From DATJLY01 sp035532935 (GTDB lineage Bacteria > Pseudomonadota > Alphaproteobacteria > ATCC43930 > CGMCC-115725), in the NCBI GenBank assembly GCA_035532935.1, contig DATKQE010000106.1, forward strand, positions 62,001 through 126,000: a stretch of DNA of 64,000 nt. The letters are read 5' to 3'. The translations under genes and the position numbers were made by a program. Shown here piece after piece: positions 54,033 through 62,493 of the stretch; position 1 is the first letter of the stretch, and every line of letters starts with the position of its first letter. Below the pieces are notes generated by a model, which worked only from the letters and a program-made list of their open reading frames with translations, was not told the origin of the DNA and ran no database searches.

Positions 54033-54518
54033 ATGGACAAGCAAGAGATCGAGGATTTCCTTGGGCACGAGGCGCATCTCCTTGACGATCGGCGGTTCGA
54101 GGAATGGATGGCGCTCTTCGCGGAGGACGGATTCTATTGGGCACCGGCGCGTCCCGATCAAGCGGACCCGCTCAACGAGGTATCGCTCATCTATGACGAC
54201 CGGGCGGCGATGCGGACGCGCATCCTGCGCCTGCGCCATCCGCGCATCCATTCGCAGACGCCGCCCTCTCGAACGGCGCGGATCGTCGGCAACGCGGCCA
54301 TCGAGGAGGATTCGGCGGACGGGCGCAGTTGCGTCGTGCGGTCCAAATTCATCCTCTACGAGTACCGGCCGAGCATTCCCGAGGCGCTGGAGCGTGTCTT
54401 CGGCGGCACCTATCGCCATCGTCTCGTGACCGGCGAGGGCGGGATCAGGATCGCGTGGAAAAAGGCGCTGCTGGCCAATTGCGACGCACGGCTCGGGCCG
54501 TTCGCCATCTACTTCTGA
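54033..54518 (+). CDS. aromatic-ring-hydroxylating dioxygenase, beta subunit
   Basis: A 161-residue small subunit of the NTF2-like fold. The N-terminus EIEDFLGHEAHLLDDRRFEEWMALF and the mid-protein RTARIVGNAAI block are typical. It has no cofactor and supports alpha-subunit assembly. It completes the plus operon; the next plus gene is 178 bases away and of different type. Confidence 0.92.
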   Translation: MDKQEIEDFLGHEAHLLDDRRFEEWMALFAEDGFYWAPARPDQADPLNEVSLIYDDRAAMRTRILRLRHPRIHSQTPPSRTARIVGNAAIEEDSADGRSCVVRSKFILYEYRPSIPEALERVFGGTYRHRLVTGEGGIRIAWKKALLANCDARLGPFAIYF

Positions 54519-54696
54519 CGCGGCATCAAACGGCGCGACCGCGATCGAGCGGTCCCCGTCTCGACCGGATTCCTTATGAGTAGGTCGAGGTTAACCGTTG
54601 CTTCACCACGCTTGGCTAGCGTCCAAACGCCGGGCGATGGCCTCCGGAGACGGCCGGGAGCGAGGTCCCGCGCGACCGCTTCGCCGGAGGTTGCCG

Positions 54697-55482
54697 ATGG
54701 CCGACAACATTCACCTCGTGGTCGCCACGCCGTGTTTCGGCGGGCAGGTCTCCAGCATCTATGCCGCTTCGCTGTTCAAGCTGCAGGGGGTGCTGCGCGC
54801 CTCCTACGGCGACATCAGGCTCAAGCTCGAGATGCAGGAGAACGACGCGCTGATCACGCGGGCGCGGGCCAATCTGGTGGCGGCCTTCCTGGACGATCCG
54901 ACCGCGACGCATCTGCTCTTCATCGATGCCGATATCGGCTTCGAACCCGAGCAGGTGTTGCGCCTTCTCGCCTGCGGCGCGGATGTCTGCGCCGCCGTCT
55001 ATCCCATCAAGCGCATCGACTGGGAGAAGATACGCCGGACCGTCGCCGCGGGGCGGCTCGAAGCCGGCGCCGCGCTGCACTACGTCCTTGAAGTTGAGGA
55101 CCCGAACCGGATCGTGACCCGCGGCCAGTTCACGCGCGTGCGCTACGCCGGCACCGGCTTCCTGATGATTCGTCGCCACGTTCTGGAGACGATGTGCGAG
55201 CGCCACCAGGCGCTCCGCTTCCGCGCCGATCACAATTATCGCGACGCGCTCGCCCACAGCCCGAACCGCGTCGCCCTCTTCGAATGCATGATCGATCCGG
55301 AGACCGGCGTCTATCTCAGCGAGGATTTCAGCTTTTGCAGGCGCTGGACCGACATGGGCGGCGAGATCTGGGCTGATCTCGCAAGCCGGCTCAAGCATGT
55401 CGGGCCGACGACCTATGAGGGCAATCTGGCGACGCAGTTCATGCCGATCGCGGCCCCCGACGCGGGCGAAGCGGTCGCTTAG
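54697..55482 (+). CDS. GT-A-like glycosyltransferase-fold protein
   Basis: A 261-residue protein with the hallmark of nucleotide-sugar-dependent transferases: a hydrophobic strand followed by IDADIGF (DxD at 77-79). The early NDALITRARANLVAAFL region and the later GTGFLMIRRHVLE and EDFSFCRRW blocks recall a group of bacterial and phage GT-A-like proteins of unproven specificity. CGGAGG is six bases before the ATG at 54697. It marks the change from catabolic to cell-surface genes. Donor and acceptor unknown. Confidence 0.7.
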   Translation: MADNIHLVVATPCFGGQVSSIYAASLFKLQGVLRASYGDIRLKLEMQENDALITRARANLVAAFLDDPTATHLLFIDADIGFEPEQVLRLLACGADVCAAVYPIKRIDWEKIRRTVAAGRLEAGAALHYVLEVEDPNRIVTRGQFTRVRYAGTGFLMIRRHVLETMCERHQALRFRADHNYRDALAHSPNRVALFECMIDPETGVYLSEDFSFCRRWTDMGGEIWADLASRLKHVGPTTYEGNLATQFMPIAAPDAGEAVA

Positions 55483-55493
55483 CGCCAACGAGC

Positions 55494-55508
55494 GCCGGCC
55501 CGGCCGGC
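55494..55508. terminator. GC-rich hairpin between convergent genes
   Basis: GCCGGC, a three-base loop and GCCGGC form a perfect short stem between the GT-A-like gene and the small minus-strand gene. There is no T-run on either side, so it would be at most a weak or Rho-assisted terminator. Confidence 0.3.
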
Positions 55509-55549
55509 AAGGCACGATCCGATACGCGGCGCTCTCGCCGGATGCAGGC

Positions 55550-55759
55550 TCAGGCCGACACGTTGATCATGCGCCCGCGCGTGGTGCCGGCAATCACCTG
55601 ACCGACCTTCGTCGCGGTTGATGGCGCCATCGCCGAACTCGGAATCCCCTCGGCGCCGACTTGGCTTTGACTGCGAATGAAGGGCGACGCCTGAGGCGCC
55701 CGGTGGTTCTGCGCCGCGGGAAGCGACGCGCCGGCGTGCGATACAGTGCTGGTGTTCAT
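55550..55759 (-). CDS. 69-residue protein of unknown function behind a sigma-54 promoter
   Basis: A short protein rich in Ser, Ala, Thr and Gln that ends RGRMINVSA, with no membrane helix or signal peptide and one PSSAMAPSTATK-type linker. I do not recognise it. The ATG at 55759 is chosen because AAAGGA lies about seven bases upstream; an ATG at 55783 in the same frame would start before that site. A strong -24/-12 promoter ends about 40 bases upstream, which argues that the frame is real. A second minus frame over the same DNA (55479-55766) lacks this support. Sigma-54 control would fit flagellar, nitrogen or surface-related use. Confidence 0.55.
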   Translation of the reverse strand: MNTSTVSHAGASLPAAQNHRAPQASPFIRSQSQVGAEGIPSSAMAPSTATKVGQVIAGTTRGRMINVSA

Positions 55760-56176
55760 CGAACACGTCCTTTGATCGAACATGCTGCCGGACCGAAAGG
55801 CAATAATCGTGCCACGCCTTCAGCCGCCCGTTACCGCAGCGCCGCCTGCCGGCCGAGGATGTCGTGGCCGGCAGGATTTGCCGGGCCAGGCCGCGTTGGG
55901 GAAGCTTCTACCGGCCTCTTTGCCGCCGTTGCGACGGGGCGGCCTGCGCCCCGGCTGACGCCGCTTCACGAGGCGACGCGCAACGATCCCGTTGCGGCGG
56001 ATGCCGGCCTGTCGGGGACCGGCCAGCCGTGATACCATACGCGGGTATGTGCGAGGTTTCGAATGATCGTCGGAGCCGAACGGCAATGCGAGCCCATGAC
56101 ACCGTCACGATGCGCGCCCATCGGGATAGGCCCGCGTTACGCCCCACCCTAAAGGATTCGGGGTCGTCGTGACGCC
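55760..56176. other. 417-base gap before the protease gene
   Basis: Apart from the sigma-54 promoter near its left end the region shows no gene I can support. A small inverted repeat, CATAC-GCGG-GTATG, lies at 56036-56049. Short open frames here overlap on both strands and carry no family motifs. Confidence 0.5.
55800..55814 (-). promoter_or_regulatory. sigma-54 (RpoN) -24/-12 promoter
   Basis: On the minus strand the bases 55814-55800 read TGGCACGATTATTGC. This is the consensus TGGCAC-N5-TTGC with exactly ten bases between the GG and GC doublets. Transcription would start near 55788, giving a leader of about 29 bases with a ribosome site before the ATG at 55759. RpoN promoters need an activator bound upstream, so an enhancer site further right is expected. 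Confidence 0.75.
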
Positions 56177-58368
56177 ATGACGATCCCCTATTACGTCTAC
56201 GATCTGCTCGAAGGCGACGGGTATCGATGGAACTTTAACGAAGGGCCGCCGGGCACGCCGACCACTGTGACCTGGGCGTTCCTGGGAGCCGGGACCGGCG
56301 AAAACGGCGACACGATCGCCGCGCTCGATGCGAGCCAACAGCAGGCGGTGCAAACGGCGCTCGCCTATATCGAGCAATTCTGCGACATCACCTTCGCTCA
56401 AACCACGGACGCCGCGACCGCCGACATCACCTTCGGCATCGACACGAATCAAACCGGATCGACGAACGAGTCGGGCATCGCGTATTGGACGCTCGAGAGC
56501 AATGGCGGCGCGGATTTTCTCACCCAGGCGACGATCTATCTGAGTGACATCGCCAGCAATTTCGACATGACGCCCGGATTTCTCACCTCCAGTTCGATCG
56601 CTGCCGGCGATCCCACGGGCGGCTCCGGGTGGCTCACATTGCTGCACGAGATCGGACACGCGCTCGGGCTCAAGCATCCTTTCGACGCGAACGACGTCTC
56701 CGACCCGAACTCCGTCCTCGATACGGCCCATGCGAGCGAGGACAATCATCTTTACTCCGTCATGTCGTATCAGGCAGGGCCTTCCAGCGGCTATCTGAAC
56801 ACCAGCACGAATTACATCTTCAACCTGGAGCCGCGCAGCTACGGCGTTTTCGACATTGCCGCGCTGCAGTACATTTACGGCGCCGCCGCGGCGACGAGCC
56901 TGTCGGTCCTGCAGTCGATCGATGGCGGCGACGGCGTCTCGGGGTCGGCGGGCGCCTTCACCTACACCTTCACGCCGGGCACGGCGGTTTTCGCGACCAT
57001 CGGCGACGGCGGCACGAACGACGCACTCGATTTCTCGAGCTTCGCCGACGCCTGTACCATCGATCTCAGTCCCGGCAGCTTCAGCTCGCTCGGCATCGCT
57101 GTCGATGTCATCCCACCCCCCTTCATTGATCCCGATGTGCCGCCGTCGCCCTATGCGGCTTACGACGGAGAGAACGCGCTCGCGATCGCCTATGGCACGA
57201 CGGTAACGACTTGCATCGGCGGCGCCGGCAACGACACGATCATCGGCAACGCCGCCAATGATCGTCTCGACGGCGGGCCGGGCAGCAACACAATCGAGGG
57301 CGGCACCGGCGTCAACACCGCCGTCTATGCCGGGAGGCGAGCGGAGTATTCGATCGGGTTCAGCGCCGGGGCGGTGACGGTGACCGGCGACGGCAGCGCC
57401 GATACGCTGACGCAGATCCAGTACCTAAGCTTCGCCGACGCGACGATCAAGACGCCCTATCCGGTGGACGGGTTCTATGGCAACGCGACATCGGACATTC
57501 TCTGGTGGAATTCGGCCTCCGGCCAGGCGTCGATCTGGGAGATGGGCGGGACGAGCAACATCGGCGGCGGGCCGATCGGAGTGCTGTCGACGACCTGGGA
57601 GATCGCCGGCAGCGGCGACTTCAACCGCGACGGATCGCGGACATGCTATGGCAGAACACTGCGACCAACCAGTTGGCGCTATGGGAGATGAACGACACAA
57701 ACGTCACCGGCGGCGGACCGATTGTCGCGCCATCGGCGCTGTGGAAGATTGCCGGCGTCGGCGATTTCAACGGCGACGGAACCGCCGACCTGCTGTGGCG
57801 GAATTCGCAGACAGGTGCGGCGTCGATCTGGGAGATGAACGGCACGAGTATCGTCGGCGGCGGACCGATTGGCGCGCCGGCGCTGAGTTGGAAGGTAGCG
57901 GGCGTGGACGACTTCAACGGCGACGGCTATGACGACATCCTGTGGCAGAATACCACGACCGGCCAGTTGGGGCTGTGGGAGATGAACGGTTCGAACGTCA
58001 TCGGCGGCGGAGCCATTGCCGCCCCGTCGGCCGCGTGGCAGATCGCCGGCCTGGGGGATTTCAACGGCGACGGCATGACGGACATTCTGTGGCGAAATTC
58101 GCAGACGAGCGCGAGTTCGATCTGGGAGATGGACGGGACCAGCGTCATCGGCGGCGGCCCCATCGCCAATGCGCCGTCGACCGATTGGCAGGTGGCGGCG
58201 GTCGCCGATTACAACGGCAACGGCAAGGCCGACATTCTGTGGCAGAACACCGCTACCGGCCAGGTGGCGATGTGGGAGATGAACGGCAACGACGAGATCG
58301 GCAGCGGCGTCCTTGGCGCGGTCGCCGCCAACTGGCATCCGGTTCAGAATCCCGTTCTCGCCGCGTGA
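56177..58368 (+). pseudogene. serralysin-like (M10) metalloprotease with RTX segment and repeat tail, frameshifted
   Basis: The first frame (56177 to a stop at 57691) has the zinc motif HEIGHALGLKH (H157, H161, H167) and the Met-turn SVMSY at 194-198, then an RTX-like glycine/aspartate stretch (about 348-380) and the start of a repeat array. There is no signal peptide, as expected for type I secretion. A single base is missing after 57633, where the second frame (to 58368) takes over in the middle of repeat two. With that base restored the protein would be about 730 residues. Either a real inactivation or a sequencing error; no type I export genes are in the window. Confidence 0.8.
57470..58353 (+). 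repeat. six tandem 147-base repeats (49 residues each) in the protease C-terminus
   Basis: Units begin at about 57470, 57617, 57763, 57910, 58057 and 58207. The unit pattern is DFNGDGxADILWxN, then SIWEMNGT, GGGPI and WxIAG, like FG-GAP/VCBS-type calcium-binding beta-propeller blades. Spacing is 147 bases except for unit two (146, the frameshift) and unit five (150, one added codon). Confidence 0.9.
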
Positions 58369-58381
58369 CGCTCGAAGTCGC

Positions 58382-59374
58382 CTAGACCCGCCGCGCCACG
58401 ATCCGGATGTGCGAACTGAGCTGCGACCGCTTAAGGAAGTCCTGAAACTTCTGCCGCGTCTCATCGGGCGCCGCAACGAGCGTACGCACGAATCGCGGAA
58501 GCGGCAGCGTGGGTTCGTCGGCGAGCTTGTTGCGAACGATGTCAAGATCGAGCTCCCCGGGCGTGATGAGTTCGACGATTGCGAAGCCGGAGCGCTCGAA
58601 CAGCCGCCGATAGCCTTCGACCGATAAGAGATTGGCGTGGTGCGGCGGATAAATGGCGTTGGCATGCTCCCACAACACCTGGATGTCGAAGCCGGACACG
58701 GTGAGCGTCGTCGCCAGCACAACGCCGCCCGGCCGCAGGCAGCGTCGCAGCGCAGCGACGAATTGCTGCGAGTCCGCGACATGCTCCAGCACCTCGAAGC
58801 AGGTCAGAACGTCCGCGGCAACCTCGCCTTCCGCCACATGCTCGGCGAGCTTTTCGATGATCGCGAATCCCTTGTCGCGACAAATCCCGGCTAGGTTGGC
58901 GGCAGGCTCGATTCCGGTTACGCTGCCGAATCGCCCCGTTGCCGCGACCTCCTCGAGAAAGATCCCATAGCCCGGCCCGATATCGGCAAGCGCCGACGAC
59001 GACGACAATCGGAGATCGTCGGCGAGCCGCGCGGCGAGCTGAGCGCGCGGTCGGAACATGCGCTTGCGGCGGCTTGCCTCGGTCTGACGATAGAACTCAG
59101 TGCCCCAGAACTTGACCGATTCCGCCTCGCGATAGAACCTGTCCATTGCGGCAAGCGTCGGGCGCGGTGTCAGATAGAGGCTGCCGCAGTCGTCGCAGAC
59201 CGCATATTGGAAACCGAGCTTCACAAGGCCGTCGCTCTTGACGGCGCTGTCGCAGGCGGGGCAATCGACCGCGACGAGGCCGCTGCGGTCGGCGAAGAAG
59301 CGCTCGACGTCCCGCCGGTTGAGTTCCAACAGCATGGCGTAGAGGTCCTTCGGACGAATGTCGGACTCTTTCAC
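58382..59374 (-). CDS. SAM-dependent methyltransferase with N-terminal zinc ribbon
   Basis: A 330-residue class I methyltransferase. Two CxxC pairs (CPAC near 38 and CDDC near 60) form a zinc ribbon, followed by the SAM-binding loop DIGPGYGIFLEE near 130 and CFEVLEHV near 195. Such proteins occur in polysaccharide and deoxysugar clusters. The GTG at 59374 follows GGGAG; a TTG at 59398 is possible. It is divergent from the nucleotide-sugar operon. Target not known. Confidence 0.85.
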   Translation of the reverse strand: MKESDIRPKDLYAMLLELNRRDVERFFADRSGLVAVDCPACDSAVKSDGLVKLGFQYAVCDDCGSLYLTPRPTLAAMDRFYREAESVKFWGTEFYRQTEASRRKRMFRPRAQLAARLADDLRLSSSSALADIGPGYGIFLEEVAATGRFGSVTGIEPAANLAGICRDKGFAIIEKLAEHVAEGEVAADVLTCFEVLEHVADSQQFVAALRRCLRPGGVVLATTLTVSGFDIQVLWEHANAIYPPHHANLLSVEGYRRLFERSGFAIVELITPGELDLDIVRNKLADEPTLPLPRFVRTLVAAPDETRQKFQDFLKRSQLSSHIRIVARRV

Positions 59375-59625
59375 AGGCTCTCCCTCGACGGCGCCCAAGA
59401 TGCATATTTTGCCATAGGCTCGATATCATGGCTATTCCTGCGACCGATGGCAGCCGGCATTTGCGCCATGTCCCAATCAGGAAACGTCCTCGAGTCCGGC
59501 ACAAGGATCAGTTGTAGAAGCGATCCGCAATTTGGCGTATGAACTTGCCGCCGGATCGTGTCGGCGGGCATGGGACACCCCGAAATTCGCCGCACGCCGG
59601 CGCACGATCCGCCGAGGAGGTATTT

Positions 59626-60396
59626 TTGAAAGCCGTCATTCTGGCCGGAGGGCTCGGCAGCCGCCTCAGTGAGGAAACCGACCGCATTCCCAAGCCGATG
59701 GTCGAGATCGGCGGCCATCCCATCCTCTGGCACATCATGAAAATCTACAGCCGCTACGATATTTCGGATTTCATCATTTGTCTTGGATACAAAGGTTATG
59801 TCATCAAGGAGTATTTCCACAATTATGCGCTTCATCGCTCCGATGTGACGTTCGATCTGCGCACCGGCGCCCGGGTCGTCCATCAGAACGCCGCCGAGCC
59901 TTGGCGTGTCACCCTCGTCGAAACCGGTATGGCGACCGAAACCGGTGGGCGCCTGAAGCGCGTGCGCGACTGGATCGGCGACCAGACCTTCTGCTTGACC
60001 TATGGCGATGGACTCGCCGACATCGACATCGATGCGCTGCTGAGCTTTCACCGTAGACACGGCAAGCTCGTCACCGTGACCTCGATCCTGCCGCCGGGCC
60101 GCTACGGCGTGCTGCACCTCGAGGGACCGCGCGTCCTCGGATTCGCCGAAAAGGCCGACAGCCGGGACTTCCCAGTCAATGGCGGTTTTTTCGTGATGGA
60201 GCCCGGCGCGCTCGATTATATTAGCAGCGACGAGACGGTGCTGGAACGCGGACCGATGGAACGTCTGGCAGCAGACGGGCAGCTCATGGCCTACCGGCAC
60301 GAGGGCTTCTGGCAGGCGATGGACACGCTGCGCGACCGGCGCCAACTCGAGGCGATGTGGGCGAGCGGCAATCCACCGTGGAAGGTCTGGCAGTGA
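59626..60396 (+). CDS. rfbF: glucose-1-phosphate cytidylyltransferase
   Basis: A 256-residue nucleotidyltransferase that makes CDP-glucose from glucose-1-phosphate and CTP, the first step to CDP-linked deoxy or branched sugars. Seen: AVILAGGLGSRLSEET at 3-18, PKPMVEIGG at 22-30, and the metal-binding D128 in YGDGL. The start is TTG at 59626, five bases after a strong GAGGAGG and giving exactly the usual family length; the ATG frame from 59539 adds unmatched sequence. First gene of a plus operon of surface-sugar genes. Confidence 0.93.
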   Translation: MKAVILAGGLGSRLSEETDRIPKPMVEIGGHPILWHIMKIYSRYDISDFIICLGYKGYVIKEYFHNYALHRSDVTFDLRTGARVVHQNAAEPWRVTLVETGMATETGGRLKRVRDWIGDQTFCLTYGDGLADIDIDALLSFHRRHGKLVTVTSILPPGRYGVLHLEGPRVLGFAEKADSRDFPVNGGFFVMEPGALDYISSDETVLERGPMERLAADGQLMAYRHEGFWQAMDTLRDRRQLEAMWASGNPPWKVWQ

Positions 60397-60409
60397 GACG
60401 GCCAGCGCG

Positions 60410-61375
60410 ATGAGTGGCATTGCGCCGTCACGCGGTTGTGTCGTTATCACCGGGGTCAGCAGCTTCATCGGCTGTCACCTTGCCCGCCGGTTTGCCGCCG
60501 ATGGCTGGCGCGTCATCGCGACGCACTCCCTACCGGTCGAGCGGTACGACGGGATTCGCCGCCGCCGCCTCGATGCGATCAAGGATGAGGTGCAATTCGC
60601 CGCTCTCAACCTCACGGATGAGCGCGCGATCGACGCGTTGGTGGACCGTTATGCCCCCGAACTGTGGCTGCAGCATGCAGGCTTCGCCGAGAATTACGCA
60701 TCACCCGATTTCGACGTTCCCCGCGCCCTGGCGATCAACGTCGCGCCGCTTTATAGGCTCTATCGCCGCCTGGCAGGAACGGGAACGGGGGTGATCGTCA
60801 CCGGCTCGTCGATGGAATACACAAACAGCGACCAGCCGAACCGCGAAACCGATCCGTGCTGGCCCGCCACCGCCTACGGCATGAGCAAGCTTGCCGAGAG
60901 CGTCGCGGCCCGCCAGCTCTCGGCACTTCATGACGTGCCGACGCGGATCGCCCGCGTCTACATTCCCTTCGGCGCGTTCGACGATCCGCGCAAGCTGCTG
61001 CCGCAGGTGGTCGCCGCGTTGCGCCGCCGCCGACCTGTCGACTTGTCGCCCTGTTTACAGCGGCGGGATTTCGTCAGTATATTGGATCTCGTCGAGGGCT
61101 ACGGCGCGCTTGCGCGTGATCTTGTGCACGGTGGCTGCGAGGTATTCAACATTTGCGGCGGCGAGCCGACCGAGTTGCGTGCATTTCTGCTTGCGATTGC
61201 CGCACGGCTCGAGGCCGATGCCGCCCTGTTGCGGTTCGGCGCCCGCCCAATGAACCCGGCGGAGCCGCCGATCTCTTTCGGCTCCAGCGAACAAGCGCGG
61301 CGCCGCCTCGGGTGGACTCCGTCGCCGCTCGATGAGACCGTTCGGCGTGATCTGCTGACGGCCGATTTTAGTTGA
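60410..61375 (+). CDS. NAD-dependent epimerase/dehydratase (extended SDR), gene 1
   Basis: A 321-residue extended short-chain dehydrogenase. The nucleotide loop is GVSSFIG at about 15-21 and the active-site YGMSK lies near 155, with a preceding TGSSMEY serine. It should act on a nucleotide sugar. It is shorter and lacks the usual N-terminal TGHTGFKGSW motif of CDP-glucose 4,6-dehydratase (RfbG), so it is not the obvious partner of RfbF. Its stop overlaps a TTG that could also serve the next gene. Confidence 0.88.
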   Translation: MSGIAPSRGCVVITGVSSFIGCHLARRFAADGWRVIATHSLPVERYDGIRRRRLDAIKDEVQFAALNLTDERAIDALVDRYAPELWLQHAGFAENYASPDFDVPRALAINVAPLYRLYRRLAGTGTGVIVTGSSMEYTNSDQPNRETDPCWPATAYGMSKLAESVAARQLSALHDVPTRIARVYIPFGAFDDPRKLLPQVVAALRRRRPVDLSPCLQRRDFVSILDLVEGYGALARDLVHGGCEVFNICGGEPTELRAFLLAIAARLEADAALLRFGARPMNPAEPPISFGSSEQARRRLGWTPSPLDETVRRDLLTADFS

Positions 61376-61404
61376 ACCATGAAGCGGCGCAGAGAGTTCC
61401 GACG

Positions 61405-62475
61405 ATGCGTGTTCTGATTACGGGATGCGATGGCTATATCGGACCGGTGATGGCACGCGTGCTTCTTGCGGACGGCCATGACGTCTGCGGCACGGACACG
61501 AACTATTTCGACAATTGCGGCTTCGTCGGCGACATTCCGGAATTTCCGCGCATTCATGCGGACATACGCGACTTCCCGGCCCGTGCCCTGGTCGGGGTCG
61601 AAGCGGTCGTCCATCTTGCGGCGCTGTCCAACGATCCCATGGGCGACCTGAAGGACGATTGGACCTGGGACATCAACATTGCGGCGACGGCCCGCCTGGC
61701 GCGGCTTGCCAAGGATGCCGGGGTGAAACGATTCGTTTATGCTTCGTCGTGCTCCATCTACGGGGCGTCAGGGGGCGATGACCGCATGGACGAGACGGCG
61801 CCGGTCGCGCCGATCACGCCTTACGCGATCAGCAAGGTGCGCTGCGAAGCGGAGCTATCGAAGCTCGCCGGAAGCGACTTCTCACCTACCTACATGCGCA
61901 ATGCCACCGCCTATGGCGTTTCGCCCCGACTGCGGACCGATCTGGTCTTGAACAATCTCGTCGCCTGGGCCTGCACGACCGGCAAGGTGAACATTCTGAG
62001 CGACGGCACCGCGTGGCGGCCGATCGTGAACATTGTGGACATCAGCCGCGCCGTGGCGGCCGTGCTCGCCGCGCCGCGAGACAAGATCCATGATCAACCG
62101 TTCAATGTCGGGCGGGATGAGGAGAATTTCCGGGTCCGCGACATCGCCGAAATCGTCCGCCGCGCGGTGCCGGGCTCCGAGGTCGCTTTCGGCGGCGCGG
62201 GCAGCCCCGACCTGCGGAGCTACCAGGTCAGCTTCGCCAAATATGGACGCGCCTTTCCCGATCGGCCGCTCGTGTGCACGGCCGAGGACGGCGCGCGCGA
62301 GCTCTATCAGGCCTTCACCGCGATCCGGATGACCGCGGAGCGGTTTCAGAGCCGCGACTATGTCCGGCTCAAGCAGTTGAAGCATCTTATCGCCGAGGAT
62401 GCGCTCGACGCCCATCTCCGCTGGCGTGCCGCGAGAGACGCGGCAGCTGCCGTGCCAGCGCCGGCCCGCTCTTGA
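61405..62475 (+). CDS. NAD-dependent epimerase/dehydratase (extended SDR), gene 2
   Basis: A 356-residue extended SDR starting MRVLITGCDGYIG, with YAISK near 150 as the active-site pair and SSCSIYG before it. The NVGRDEENFRVRDIAEIV block is typical of nucleotide-sugar epimerases and dehydratases. The ATG at 61405 fits the family start; a TTG at 61372 overlapping the previous stop would add 11 residues. It probably catalyses 4,6-dehydration or C4 epimerisation of the CDP- or another NDP-sugar. Confidence 0.88.
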   Translation: MRVLITGCDGYIGPVMARVLLADGHDVCGTDTNYFDNCGFVGDIPEFPRIHADIRDFPARALVGVEAVVHLAALSNDPMGDLKDDWTWDINIAATARLARLAKDAGVKRFVYASSCSIYGASGGDDRMDETAPVAPITPYAISKVRCEAELSKLAGSDFSPTYMRNATAYGVSPRLRTDLVLNNLVAWACTTGKVNILSDGTAWRPIVNIVDISRAVAAVLAAPRDKIHDQPFNVGRDEENFRVRDIAEIVRRAVPGSEVAFGGAGSPDLRSYQVSFAKYGRAFPDRPLVCTAEDGARELYQAFTAIRMTAERFQSRDYVRLKQLKHLIAEDALDAHLRWRAARDAAAAVPAPARS

Positions 62476-62493
62476 CCCGTTGACGGACGGCTC

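Noticed and set aside
55479..55766. 95-codon minus frame overlapping the small sigma-54 gene
   Set aside because: Starts are not placed behind the ribosome site that fits the 69-codon frame, and composition is shadow-like.
56036..56049. Inverted repeat CATAC-GCGG-GTATG as an operator
   Set aside because: Arms of five bases only; expected by chance and no regulator is known nearby.
57470..58353. Tandem repeats as a CRISPR array
   Set aside because: The 147-base units are coding, in frame and without unique spacers.
60410..61375. CDP-glucose 4,6-dehydratase (RfbG)
   Set aside because: Lacks the usual N-terminal motif and length of RfbG, so only a general SDR call is made.
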